64,000 bases of DNA from Guptibacillus hwajinpoensis (lineage in GTDB: Bacteria; Bacillota; Bacilli; Bacillales; Guptibacillaceae): positions 578,281 to 642,280 of the forward strand of contig NZ_SWFM01000003.1 in the NCBI RefSeq assembly GCF_005144865.1, read 5' to 3'. The notes beneath the pieces are model-generated. The model worked only from the letters and a program-made list of their open reading frames with translations, ran no database searches and was not told the origin of the DNA. A program made the translations under genes and the position numbers. Positions 30,856 to 39,076 of this stretch are shown piece by piece (positions within the stretch are counted from its first letter, which is position 1; each line of letters begins with the position of its first letter).

Positions 30856-30901
30856 TTCCCATCACCCTTCACCAAGACCATTTTAAGCCGACTTGTCATA
30901 A

Positions 30902-30938
30902 TAAAGAAAAAGCACAAGACGATATGCTTCGCCTTGCA
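30902..30938 (-). terminator. Terminator after the FTR1 permease gene
   Basis: Minus-strand imperfect stem GCAAGGCGA / TCGTCTTGT (two G-U pairs), followed by TTTTTCTTT. Confidence 0.6.
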
Positions 30939-30948
30939 CCTTAATCAA

Positions 30949-31887
30949 TTATTTAACTGCAGATTCATTCATCTTGTTTGATGTTTTAAATACAGTCGTT
31001 TTTGGTTCTTTTACACTCGCTTTCACGGGTTCTTTTTTCGTATTAACGAGTAAGTAAATGACTGTGAAATATCCGATATAACCAACAATTTCTTCAAGTG
31101 ATGGCATAGAAGAATAACCAAACAATGCCTTAAAGAATATCCCAACATCACCAGAGAGCAGTGGCGCCACACCATGATCACGGACGTAGTGAGCATAATC
31201 AATCGGATGTTCAGGTAGGAACCACGTTAAATCGTATACGTGTGGAATTACGCTACCGATCATTTTAATATCTTGCATCATCGATATTCCCTGAACAAAC
31301 AATCCACCTGCAATTAATACAATGAAAATACCAGTAACTTTAAAGAAAGATTTAAGAGGGATGCGCATTGTTCCTTTAAAGAATAAATAGGAGACAGCGG
31401 TAGCAATTACGATTCCTGTAAGGGCTCCCCATCCTTGAAATCCTTTTCCAATATCTCCACCTGTAATGGCAGCGAAGAAGAAGACAGTCTCGACACCTTC
31501 ACGTAGGACGACAAGAAATGAGTGAATAACCATTCCGACCACATTACCAGTTGTTATCAACTGAGTCATTTTACCTTCTGTTTTACCTTTAAGATTTCGA
31601 CTATGTGAAGCCATCCAGAAAACCATCTGAGTAAGCAGTACAGCAGAGATTAACATAATGGAAATCTTCAGGTAGATCTCACTTCCCATTGCAGCGAACC
31701 CTGTGAAGACAACCTGGAACAGCATAGCTACTCCAACGCTCGCTAAGACTGCAAGCCCTGCACCGAGCCAGACAAATTTATTATACTGGCACTGGCCCAT
31801 TCTCTTCATGTATGTTGTTATGATTCCAATGATAAGAAGTGCTTCTAGTACTTCCCTGAACATAATCAGCAATGCCTGAATTTCCAT
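30949..31887 (-). CDS. FTR1-family high-affinity iron permease
   Basis: A 312-residue membrane protein with seven predicted helices and the two iron-binding REXXE motifs of FTR1/EfeU: FREVLEALL near residue 10 and LREGVETVFF near residue 130. It imports ferric or ferrous iron, usually with a periplasmic or extracellular partner. Start set at ATG 31885-31887 with AAAGGGG 8 nt upstream. It lies 27 nt after a gene for an exported partner, under a Fur-box-like site. No EfeB peroxidase or P19-type partner is nearby, so the accessory set differs from EfeUOB and FtrABCD. Confidence 0.88.
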   Translation of the reverse strand: MEIQALLIMFREVLEALLIIGIITTYMKRMGQCQYNKFVWLGAGLAVLASVGVAMLFQVVFTGFAAMGSEIYLKISIMLISAVLLTQMVFWMASHSRNLKGKTEGKMTQLITTGNVVGMVIHSFLVVLREGVETVFFFAAITGGDIGKGFQGWGALTGIVIATAVSYLFFKGTMRIPLKSFFKVTGIFIVLIAGGLFVQGISMMQDIKMIGSVIPHVYDLTWFLPEHPIDYAHYVRDHGVAPLLSGDVGIFFKALFGYSSMPSLEEIVGYIGYFTVIYLLVNTKKEPVKASVKEPKTTVFKTSNKMNESAVK

Positions 31888-31914
31888 TATGCTTTCCCCT
31901 TTCTGCAAACAAAG

Positions 31915-32679
31915 TTACGAGCGACGACGTTTTCTTGTATATATCACGACGCTCGTAATCACGACAACCAGCAAGACAAGCGGTAACCAATTGGATAATT
32001 TACCAAGGTCAGTCCAATCAGTTTTACCGTTGCTTGTTGCTTCGTCATCTGTGGCGCTTTCGCCAAAATGCCCAATTTCAACAGATTTCATATCGAATTG
32101 AGCCTTTAATCCATCAAGGATAATCTTTTTGCTTTTGATAAATTGTTCTTTATCTGATTCTTTTTCACCAACTCCGAATAATCCGGGGTTTCCTAGTGAA
32201 TTAAGAAGCGTTTCGAATTCAGTTTTTATCGTTTCATTAAGATCTGCATTATTTTGTTGAACGACTGGTGAAAGCTTTTTGTATGTTGCATCTGCTTTAC
32301 CTACCAGCTTTCTGGTTGTATCATATTCTTCAAAATCCTGTTCAACGCTCTCTAGGCGACGTGAAATATTGAGAACAAGAATCTGCTGCATATTCTTGAT
32401 AATAGCTTCTCTATTCTCATTATCAAGCTCGCTTTGAACTGCTTGCACAGCATCATCGCCCATATGTAATTGTATTTCGTCGCTCACAGATGAGAATATT
32501 TTAGTTGCTTCATCGTACTTCGGAGGAGACTCGTTTAATTTAGCAAACATCTCAGTATAAGCTTCGGCGACCTTCTCTTCAGTTGGATCTCCGTAAGAAT
32601 AGGCTCGAGCTAGATCAGGCACTGTAAGCGTACTGATCAATATCAGAATGAATGCCATTGAAAGAATGCGTTTTATCAT
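31915..32679 (-). CDS. Exported, membrane-anchored helical partner of the FTR1 permease
   Basis: A 254-residue protein with a signal peptide (MIKRILSMAFILILISTLTV, cleavage probably after DLARA), an outside helical domain (about 26-200) and a C-terminal membrane anchor LVVVITSVVIYTRKRRRS. The helical domain resembles the extracytoplasmic parts found fused or linked to FTR1 permeases (QQILVLNISRRLESVE, ADATYKKLSPVVQ). It is the first gene after the Fur-like box and is followed by FTR1. The inferred role is iron capture or delivery. I cannot name a family with certainty. Confidence 0.65.
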   Translation of the reverse strand: MIKRILSMAFILILISTLTVPDLARAYSYGDPTEEKVAEAYTEMFAKLNESPPKYDEATKIFSSVSDEIQLHMGDDAVQAVQSELDNENREAIIKNMQQILVLNISRRLESVEQDFEEYDTTRKLVGKADATYKKLSPVVQQNNADLNETIKTEFETLLNSLGNPGLFGVGEKESDKEQFIKSKKIILDGLKAQFDMKSVEIGHFGESATDDEATSNGKTDWTDLGKLSNWLPLVLLVVVITSVVIYTRKRRRS

Positions 32680-32696
32680 TGAAAATCCTCCTCATT

Positions 32697-32715
32697 GATA
32701 ATGATAATGATTATC
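32697..32715 (-). promoter_or_regulatory. Fur box upstream of the FTR1 operon
   Basis: GATAATGATAATGATTATC matches the classic 19-bp Fur consensus GATAATGATAATCATTATC at 18 positions. It lies about 18 nt upstream of the iron-permease operon start codon, over the expected promoter or ribosome-site region, so iron repression is likely. Confidence 0.85.
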
Positions 32716-32743
32716 AGCCATTAAGTCAATAATAGATCTGCAA

Positions 32744-33517
32744 TTATTGTGACTTTTCTGCCACGAAAGCAGGTGTAGAAATTCTTGCAATAACATGTGC
32801 GTCGTCTTCAATAGTTACCTTTTTCACAGGGCGCATCATTTCTTTTAGAATGGCTGGTAAAACAGACGTGACATATGCTTTAAATTTAATATAAGATTCT
32901 CCTGTCGAACGCACCTGATACGTGATTGGCACTTCCTTAACCCTAAAGCCTTTTCTTACAAGGTTTAGTGTTAGAACCTGAGCATAGTTGTAGTCATGAA
33001 TAATTTCACCATGATCCATTGCCTGTTTGGAGAACACCCTCATGCCTGATTGACCATCATAGATCCACTTCTGTAATAAAAGAGATTGTAAGAAAGTAAA
33101 ACAATAATTTCCCAATCGACGGTGAAGTCGCATTCCGTCAATCGTTCCTTTGAAGCGTGAACCCATTACATAATCAGCTTCGCCACGAAATAGGGGCTCT
33201 AAAAGCTCAGGTAGTTGCCATGCTGGATACTCATTATCAGCATCAAGCATGACACCAATATCCGCGCCAAGTTCTAGTGAATAAGAGAGACCTTTACGAA
33301 CAGCTGCACCTAACCCCTGGTTTGTATCAAAAGAAAAAATATAATCCGCGCCAGCATTCTTCGCTACTTCCACTGTTCGATCAGTTGAGCCATCATCAAT
33401 AACGAGTACACTCACATGAACACTAGAGTGAAAATCACGAGGAATCTGCTTTATAACTTCTCCGATAGCATTTTCTTCGTTATGGGCAGGTAAAAATACA
33501 ATTACGTGTTGTTTCAT
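32744..33517 (-). CDS. Family 2 glycosyltransferase (DPM1/GtrB-like)
   Basis: A 257-residue GT-A enzyme: FLPAHNEENAIGEVI at the N terminus, the nucleotide-sugar motif IDDGSTDRT (about 40-48), LDADNEYPAWQLPEL (DxD, about 92-94), GSRFKG and GQSGMRVFS. There are no membrane helices, so it is a soluble or peripheral transferase, likely acting on a polyprenyl or lipid acceptor by family analogy. Its ATG overlaps the stop of the upstream phosphodiesterase gene by one base (TAATG). Last gene of the four-gene operon. Confidence 0.8.
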   Translation of the reverse strand: MKQHVIVFLPAHNEENAIGEVIKQIPRDFHSSVHVSVLVIDDGSTDRTVEVAKNAGADYIFSFDTNQGLGAAVRKGLSYSLELGADIGVMLDADNEYPAWQLPELLEPLFRGEADYVMGSRFKGTIDGMRLHRRLGNYCFTFLQSLLLQKWIYDGQSGMRVFSKQAMDHGEIIHDYNYAQVLTLNLVRKGFRVKEVPITYQVRSTGESYIKFKAYVTSVLPAILKEMMRPVKKVTIEDDAHVIARISTPAFVAEKSQ

Positions 33518-34977
33518 TAATTCATTTCTTCCTTCCTATCTTGAAAAGCATCTTCTAGGATAGCTCCTCTACTATGAGTAGGTATCGGAGCTCCTAAAAG
33601 ATGAGCAACAGTTGGGGCTACAGATGTAAGACTATGCTTGTCCTCTATGATTTTTCCTTTTGCTATTGAAGGTCCATTCATAAAGAACGGTACGTACCTT
33701 TCACCTTCGTCAAGATGTCCATGTCCGCCAATTCCATCTGCTTGACCGTGGTCGGCACAAACGATCAACGTTGTATTCTCCATGAATCCTTGCTGCTCTA
33801 ACCATTCTACATACTCTTCAACTAATTTATCTGCTTCTTCAATTTTTTGAATGTAATCATCATACAAAACACCACGAGCGTGTCCAGTTTGATCGGTACC
33901 GATTAACTGTACTGCAAAGAAATCAGGATTCTTATCCAACATGATTTGGCGAGCGCCTTCCATGATTTTCGTATCAGCTACATCATTGTTCATTACAGCT
34001 GTTACTGTATCAACATCTTCACCCATCGCATCAACAAGATGAGCAATACCAAGCAGGCGACCGCTTTTTCCAACTTTACGTAAAGAATCAAATATTGTCT
34101 CTACCTTCACTCCAAGCTTCCATACCATATTTGACTTAATACCATGTTCAATAGGGTAAGTGCCTGTCATCATTGAAGAAAAACACACAACAGTTCGAGC
34201 AGGGTAAACAGTCTCCATTTGACTGTATTCTGTCCCATTTTTCTTTAATGAATCAAGGAATGGTGTATTCGCTTCTTGAAAACGTTCTTTACGCATTCCG
34301 TCAATAACGATCATCATAACGCGTTCATTTATTGAAGTAGCTGGTATTTTTTTCGTATAGTCCGATTTGACCTCTGGTTTCCAATCAAATAAGTTCCGAT
34401 GCAAGATAAAGCTAAATAACCAGATTCCAGCGTATAAGTATAGAAGATTGACCAAGTCGAACGATGGTCCAGTGCCCATTGATGCGTTAATCACCATCGA
34501 CCATATTGGTAAAATCAGTAGAAATTTAGGCAATTGTTCTTGAGCATTCCCACTCGTTGAATCACTATTCTTAAGCACTAACTTCCAGAATCGTGTAAAG
34601 TTAAGCCAGCTTGTCCCGATTCGGAGATGATAATAGAACGTTCCCCAGAAGAAAACGGTAAAGAAGAAGTACAATCCAATTCCAAGCATTGCTGCTGAGA
34701 GGGAGAACGTATCAAATAATAATAAATAAGCGATTAACGGTATCCATAAATAATTCCTTAAAAACAGTGGGAAATCGTAGAAGTAATATAAAACAAGTAA
34801 GGGAAGAATGGCACCAAGTCCAAGGAAGAAACCTTCCCAGAACTCGACCTCAGACCACTGTGTTATATACAACAACAAAATAGTCCCTGTTACAAAGATT
34901 GGGGTGAATGGTTTACCCTCATTTAGAAGATTCCAGCACCTCGCTGCTATTTTCTCAAATCCTGACGCTTGTTTCAT
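33517..34977 (-). CDS. Membrane-bound type I phosphodiesterase / alkaline phosphatase-superfamily enzyme
   Basis: A 486-residue protein with about six transmembrane helices in the first 210 residues, then an extracytoplasmic domain of the nucleotide pyrophosphatase/phosphodiesterase (NPP, PF01663-like) class. Metal and nucleophile motifs are visible: VIDGMRKERF, YPARTVVCFSSMMTG (Thr nucleophile), LIGTDQTGHARG and VCADHGQADGIGGHGH. It would cleave a phosphodiester or phosphonate on the outer face, for instance in an envelope glycolipid. It overlaps the preceding gene by 4 nt and the next by 1 nt. Substrate unknown. Confidence 0.72.
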   Translation of the reverse strand: MKQASGFEKIAARCWNLLNEGKPFTPIFVTGTILLLYITQWSEVEFWEGFFLGLGAILPLLVLYYFYDFPLFLRNYLWIPLIAYLLLFDTFSLSAAMLGIGLYFFFTVFFWGTFYYHLRIGTSWLNFTRFWKLVLKNSDSTSGNAQEQLPKFLLILPIWSMVINASMGTGPSFDLVNLLYLYAGIWLFSFILHRNLFDWKPEVKSDYTKKIPATSINERVMMIVIDGMRKERFQEANTPFLDSLKKNGTEYSQMETVYPARTVVCFSSMMTGTYPIEHGIKSNMVWKLGVKVETIFDSLRKVGKSGRLLGIAHLVDAMGEDVDTVTAVMNNDVADTKIMEGARQIMLDKNPDFFAVQLIGTDQTGHARGVLYDDYIQKIEEADKLVEEYVEWLEQQGFMENTTLIVCADHGQADGIGGHGHLDEGERYVPFFMNGPSIAKGKIIEDKHSLTSVAPTVAHLLGAPIPTHSRGAILEDAFQDRKEEMN

Positions 34978-35915
34978 GATGTTTCTCCTTTCTTTGTTAG
35001 AAACGTCTTCAATTTACGAAATTGAAGAGGATAAAGATAAAACGCCACCACACCGGCAGCAAAAGAATAGAGGTACTTAAATGCATGTGTGATTAGCGCG
35101 ATTGAAAGAGCTTCTTCCCACCCAAAACCGACCTGATTTAGAGAGAAGCTCATCACACTTTCATAGGTTGCAAATCCTCCTGGTGCAAGCTGAAACACAC
35201 CTGCCCCCACAGATAATGCCGTTATCCACATCGCATTTAAATAAGTAAAAGTAGATTCACTCAGGCTTGCAACTCCGAACACCACAACCCCTTCAGCAAT
35301 CCAACTAATACACGATAGCACTAAAACGAAAGGGAAATTGGGTGAGATCATGAGGTCTCTCAATGTGAGCAACTGCTTCAGGGCAGATCGAAACTTACTT
35401 TTTTTGAGAAATAGAATGACAAGGAGACCTGAAGCTACCAAAACAAACACCGATCCAATTAGAAAATGTAGATGCACGCTAATTCCTATCAAAGCAGCAC
35501 CAACAATTGCAAATAGACCTAACCAAAAAAGATCAACAATGCGTAAAAGAACAACCGATTGAACGGCAGTCCCCCATTTCCCTTGCTGTTCCTGTGCAAG
35601 AACTCCCATCCGAACTGCTTCGCCACCTTTAAATGGAAGAAGATGATTAAAAAACAAGCTGTAGAAGATGCCTGATATGTACACTCTAAATTTAATCTTC
35701 TGATCAACAAGCAGTTGCCAGCACCAGCCACGCAACAGGAAAGAGGCTGTATACCCACTAATCATCGTTAGAAACCAAACTGGATGATCAAGTAAGTTAA
35801 GGCTGAAAGATGTTACCATTGATAAATTAAATTCATTTAATAGAAGAAAAATAAACAGAATGACGAGAAGCAAACCTACAGTCCACTTAACTAGTTGTGG
35901 TATTTTTTTGCCCAT
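34974..35915 (-). CDS. Flippase-like (lysylphosphatidylglycerol synthase TM / UPF0104) membrane protein
   Basis: A 313-residue polytopic protein of about eight helices with the family features RGWCWQLLV, FFNHLLPFKGGEAVRMGVL and APGGFATYESVMSFSLNQVG. Members are the transmembrane domain of MprF or stand-alone proteins (AglD/YbhN-like) thought to move lipid-linked substrates across the membrane. It overlaps the upstream epimerase gene by 25 nt and the downstream phosphodiesterase by 4 nt, so the three products probably work together. Confidence 0.78.
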   Translation of the reverse strand: MGKKIPQLVKWTVGLLLVILFIFLLLNEFNLSMVTSFSLNLLDHPVWFLTMISGYTASFLLRGWCWQLLVDQKIKFRVYISGIFYSLFFNHLLPFKGGEAVRMGVLAQEQQGKWGTAVQSVVLLRIVDLFWLGLFAIVGAALIGISVHLHFLIGSVFVLVASGLLVILFLKKSKFRSALKQLLTLRDLMISPNFPFVLVLSCISWIAEGVVVFGVASLSESTFTYLNAMWITALSVGAGVFQLAPGGFATYESVMSFSLNQVGFGWEEALSIALITHAFKYLYSFAAGVVAFYLYPLQFRKLKTFLTKKGETS

Positions 35916-36832
35916 TCGACTGTTCTCCGCAACCCTTCCTCGAACCCTATTTCAGGAACATACCCAAGTTCTTTCTCAGCCTTTTCTATGTTACTCCACG
36001 TATGTCTCACATCTCCAGCACGAAACGTTTCATCCACCACACTAGCATTTGGAAAATAGGTCATTAAAAGACGAATTAATTCTTCGAGACGAATCGGTTT
36101 TCCAGAACCAAGATTATAAATCTCGGATTGACCAGTTTGATTAAATGCAAGAGCTATACCATTCACAATATCATCTATGTATGTAAAATCTCTGGACTGA
36201 TGACGTCCGTAAATATTAATTGACTCTCCATTTAGAAGTTTAGTTAGAAAAAGAGGAATGGCCATATCAGGTCTCCCCCAAGGACCATACACTGTGAAAA
36301 ATCGAAGAATCGTTAATTTGAACCCATAAAGCGACTGATAAGCATGACAGAATGATTCTGCTCCCGCTTTTGCAGCTGCATAAGGCGATTTTACTTTGCC
36401 ATTAGCAAAGGATTCTGATACTGGACCATCTTGATTTCCATATACAGAAGAAGAAGAACCAAATAATACATGTGGCACCCCTGATATTCCAGAAGCTCTT
36501 AACACGTTCACGGTAACCTTAATATCCTGATCAATGTATGCATGTGGATTCGTTAAAGAAGGCTGAACGCCAGGTAGTGCAGCTAGATGAATTACTGCAT
36601 CATATTTGTGGTTTTTAAAATGAACTATTGTTTCCTCTTCATCTAGTAAATCAAACTCATGCACCACAACAGGGCCGATCCTTTTAATTTGATTAACCTG
36701 CTCCTTTTTCCTTTCAACATTGTAGAATGTTGAAAAGTGATCGATAATCGATACATCATGCTTTGCTTTCAATAGTGACTTCGCCAGGCTACTTCCAATA
36801 AAACCAGCTCCGCCTGTAATCAATATGTTCAT
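35891..36832 (-). CDS. NAD-dependent sugar epimerase (UDP-glucuronate 4-epimerase-like SDR)
   Basis: A 313-residue extended short-chain dehydrogenase: MNILITGGAGFIGSSLAKSL (NAD-binding), FGSSSSVYGNQ, SPYAAAKAGAE (catalytic Tyr and Lys), RFFTVYGPWGRPDMA and SRDFTYIDDIVNGI. FYNVERKKEQVNQIKR resembles UDP-glucuronate 4-epimerases, so the product may be UDP-galacturonate, but a UDP-glucose 4-epimerase is possible. Start set at ATG 36830-36832, eight nt after AGGGG. First gene of the four-gene operon. Only about 40 nt separate it from the hairpin after the Fur-linked lipoprotein gene, and no clear promoter is visible there. Confidence 0.8.
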   Translation of the reverse strand: MNILITGGAGFIGSSLAKSLLKAKHDVSIIDHFSTFYNVERKKEQVNQIKRIGPVVVHEFDLLDEEETIVHFKNHKYDAVIHLAALPGVQPSLTNPHAYIDQDIKVTVNVLRASGISGVPHVLFGSSSSVYGNQDGPVSESFANGKVKSPYAAAKAGAESFCHAYQSLYGFKLTILRFFTVYGPWGRPDMAIPLFLTKLLNGESINIYGRHQSRDFTYIDDIVNGIALAFNQTGQSEIYNLGSGKPIRLEELIRLLMTYFPNASVVDETFRAGDVRHTWSNIEKAEKELGYVPEIGFEEGLRRTVEWAKKYHN

Positions 36833-36870
36833 ATCGTGCACCCCTAAACATCATATAACCTTTATACAAT

Positions 36871-36896
36871 AGAAACGGCCGCAATTAGCGGCCGTT
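36871..36896 (-). terminator. Hairpin after the lipoprotein gene
   Basis: Nine-bp perfect stem AACGGCCGC / GCGGCCGTT (36874-36896) with a five-base loop. The following minus-strand sequence TTCTATTG is poor in T, so termination may be incomplete and allow read-through into the epimerase operon. Confidence 0.6.
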
Positions 36897-36907
36897 AAGA
36901 TCTGTCA

Positions 36908-38113
36908 TTATTCTACTACACTTTGTAACTCGGACAAAATCTGCTCACTTAGTTTGTTCGCTTCTTCAGCATTACCGTCAGCAATTGCTTCATACCAATT
37001 TTTTGCATCTGCGTAAAGCACATCTGCTTTCTCCTGCCCGATTGCATCATTTACTGGCATTTCGATTGCTTTCAAAAAGACATTAGCTTCCATAGCATCT
37101 TCTTTTGCTTCAGTAATCTTGCCCTCTTCAGCCATTTCAGCAACTTCTTCATGATAGCCTTTGATTTTGCCTACAAAAGCCTTTACAAATAGATTGGAAA
37201 CTTCGTCTGCTTTAATAGAAGCAGGATCATTACTTAGATCGAATAACTCACTTAGCTTAGCAGCAGCTTCTTCATCACCACCAGCTAATGAACCTTTAAT
37301 CGCCTGATAAAATCCTAATGCTTCAGTTTGCATGATTTGGACTTCTTCAGTATCGCCAGAAGTTACAGCTTCTTCAATTTTCTCTGCGTAAGAATTTGAA
37401 GCAAGGTAATAACTTCTATAAATTGATTTATCCGTTATTTGCTTGGCTACAGCAAAGTCTTCCATACCTTCTTCACTAGAAAGAGCTTCTTCTTGTGCCG
37501 CCAATCCGCTGTTTATGTTCTCAACGATACTAGACTCTCCTTCAAGCTCGTAATAAGAATCGCGTTTCTCAGCGGTAGGAACAAAGACATCTTCAGCTAG
37601 TAACTTAATTTCATTGAAATGAAGCATTGCTTCATCACTCTTATCAGCGTCTTTCGCATCAATTACTGCTTGCTGTAGTGACTTTTGTTTCTGGTAGAAA
37701 TAAGATTGAGTGCCTTTATCAATCATTTGTCGTGCAACATTCTCATCAAGCTCTTCTGATTTTCCAGCCTGAATACCTGTTGTAATGAATTGGTCGAACT
37801 CGTTATCGATTTCATTCACTGCGCTTTTCAAGTCACTAGTATAAGTTGATTCGACAAGGTCCCAATCAACGTCTTGGTTTTCTTTCATCTTATTCAATTC
37901 GTCGGTAATTGCTTTATATGCCTCGACTTGCTTTGCAGTTGCCGATTCGTCAATTGACATTTCTGCATTTTCTTCTGAAGATTGAGAATTAGCAGCTTCT
38001 TCTTGCTGAGAATTTTTCTCTGTATTTGCAGCATTTTCAGAATTATTACCACAAGCGACGAGAACTGTACCTGCTAATGTGATGGAAGCGAATAACATCA
38101 TAGACTTTTTCAT
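36908..38113 (-). CDS. Fur-linked lipoprotein with three helical repeats
   Basis: A 401-residue lipoprotein: signal MKKSMMLFASITLAGT, lipobox LVAC with Cys21, then a Q/N/E-rich linker to about residue 60. The rest is acidic and helical with three recognisable copies of a unit of about 55-80 residues (around 125-180, 222-275 and 302-352), each starting Q/E-x-T/D-K...F/Y-x(6)K and followed by Y..A.. or FLKAIE text, plus half-units at the ends. The same helical pattern appears once in the FTR1 partner at 31915-32679. With the Fur-like box upstream it is probably an extracellular iron-binding or iron-delivery protein. No named family recognised. Confidence 0.65.
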   Translation of the reverse strand: MKKSMMLFASITLAGTVLVACGNNSENAANTEKNSQQEEAANSQSSEENAEMSIDESATAKQVEAYKAITDELNKMKENQDVDWDLVESTYTSDLKSAVNEIDNEFDQFITTGIQAGKSEELDENVARQMIDKGTQSYFYQKQKSLQQAVIDAKDADKSDEAMLHFNEIKLLAEDVFVPTAEKRDSYYELEGESSIVENINSGLAAQEEALSSEEGMEDFAVAKQITDKSIYRSYYLASNSYAEKIEEAVTSGDTEEVQIMQTEALGFYQAIKGSLAGGDEEAAAKLSELFDLSNDPASIKADEVSNLFVKAFVGKIKGYHEEVAEMAEEGKITEAKEDAMEANVFLKAIEMPVNDAIGQEKADVLYADAKNWYEAIADGNAEEANKLSEQILSELQSVVE

Positions 38114-38162
38114 TATGTAAAACTCCTTTTTCCTAGGGTTGTTTATCCATGACGATTATAAC

Positions 38163-38181
38163 GAGAACGATTATCATTGTC
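38163..38181 (-). promoter_or_regulatory. Fur-box-like site upstream of the lipoprotein gene
   Basis: GAGAACGATTATCATTGTC matches the 19-bp Fur consensus at 15 positions, about 50 nt before the lipoprotein start. Confidence 0.65.
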
Positions 38182-38212
38182 AATACAATTTACCTTTTAG
38201 AGAATGATAGCT

Positions 38213-38253
38213 AAACAAAAAAGAACCCTGATCTGTATATACAGATCAGGGCT
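38213..38253 (-). terminator. Terminator after trxA
   Basis: A long palindrome centred on CTGTATATACAG (CCCTGATCTG arms, 38224-38253), followed on the minus strand by TTCTTTTTTG. Confidence 0.9.
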
Positions 38254-38269
38254 CTTTACATTTCTTCCA

Positions 38270-38581
38270 TTATTGATGTTTAGAAAGAGTTTGCGCAAGT
38301 GCTTCTTTTGGTTGGAAGCCAACAACCTGGTCAACTACCTCACCATTTTTGAATACTAGAAGCGTTGGGATGCTCATTACACCGAACTTGCTTGCTGTTT
38401 CCTGATTTTCATCAACGTCAAGTTTAACAACTTTCACGTCAGTCATTTCAGCATCAAGCTCTTCAAGAACTGGTGCAATCATTTTACATGGGCCACACCA
38501 TGGTGCCCAAAAGTCTGCTAGTACAAGACCTTCACTTGTTTCTTCTGTGAAACTTTGATCTGTTGCGTGTACAATAGCCAT
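38270..38581 (-). CDS. trxA: Thioredoxin
   Basis: A 103-residue thioredoxin with the redox pair Cys29/Cys32 in WCGPC ([14 protein letters not shown]) and the cis-proline motif [13 protein letters not shown]. It is the general cytosolic disulfide reductant, supplied by thioredoxin reductase encoded elsewhere. AAGGAGG stands before the ATG. Its neighbours in B. subtilis are uvrC and etfA; here the uvrC side is separated by the 9-kb island and the etfA side by a repeat element. Confidence 0.97.
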   Translation of the reverse strand: MAIVHATDQSFTEETSEGLVLADFWAPWCGPCKMIAPVLEELDAEMTDVKVVKLDVDENQETASKFGVMSIPTLLVFKNGEVVDQVVGFQPKEALAQTLSKHQ

Positions 38582-38814
38582 TCTATATCTTCCTCCTTAA
38601 AACATTTATCACTTGAGTATACCAGGTTAAGGCCGGTTGCCTCAGTGTGCTCTGCCAGGTTGACAATTATCAACTGGCACAAAATGAGTATATCATTAAT
38701 ACTCATCATGATTCCATTTTTTTGACTCACATTCATTGTTCCCCATCTTTCTTTTAATCAAACGAGTCAGGATATAATAATCTAAACTATTTAGATCTTC
38801 TTTTAAACTGTCTG

Positions 38815-38975
38815 TTTTCGTAGACTTTGTTGCTATGCCGATATGAGTAGAAGTTGATGTCCGCTCCTGTGGGGTCTCACCTGTCCCGCTAGTCCCGCAG
38901 GAGTCGAGCACCTTCCGCTCCAATTAACTACGGAGTGTTGTTCTCTATAGGAAAATCCTTTAAAAACAACGATCA
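38815..38975. repeat. MITE-like element copy R3, module B only
   Basis: Starts TTTTCGTAGACTTTGTTGCT like the copy at 27.0 kb. It contains the 47-bp module B (38864-38910), identical to 49202-49248, then CTTCCGCTCCAATTAACTAC, and ends in an AT-rich tail with AAAACAACGATC as a weak right inverted repeat. Module A is absent. It fills most of the 495-nt gap between etfA and trxA (38582-39076). The remainder holds an inverted repeat GTTGACAATTATCAAC (38658-38673), possibly part of the trxA control region. Confidence 0.8.
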
Positions 38976-39043
38976 TTTATAAAAGAGCCTTTAATATAAA
39001 ATTCATTAAATAAAACAATCTTTTAGAAACTTCTACGACTCAT

Positions 39044-39070
39044 AAGAAAAAGCGAGCTATATAGCTCGCT
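39044..39070 (-). terminator. Terminator after etfA
   Basis: Ten-bp palindromic stem AGCGAGCTAT / ATAGCTCGCT (39051-39070), followed on the minus strand by TTTTCTTAT. It ends the fatty-acid degradation operon. Confidence 0.85.
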
Positions 39071-39076
39071 TCCATC

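Noticed and set aside
38696..38923. Open frame of 75 codons in the etfA-trxA gap
   Set aside because: It overlaps the repeat element R3 and has no family features or ribosome site; the same frame is not open in the other repeat copies.
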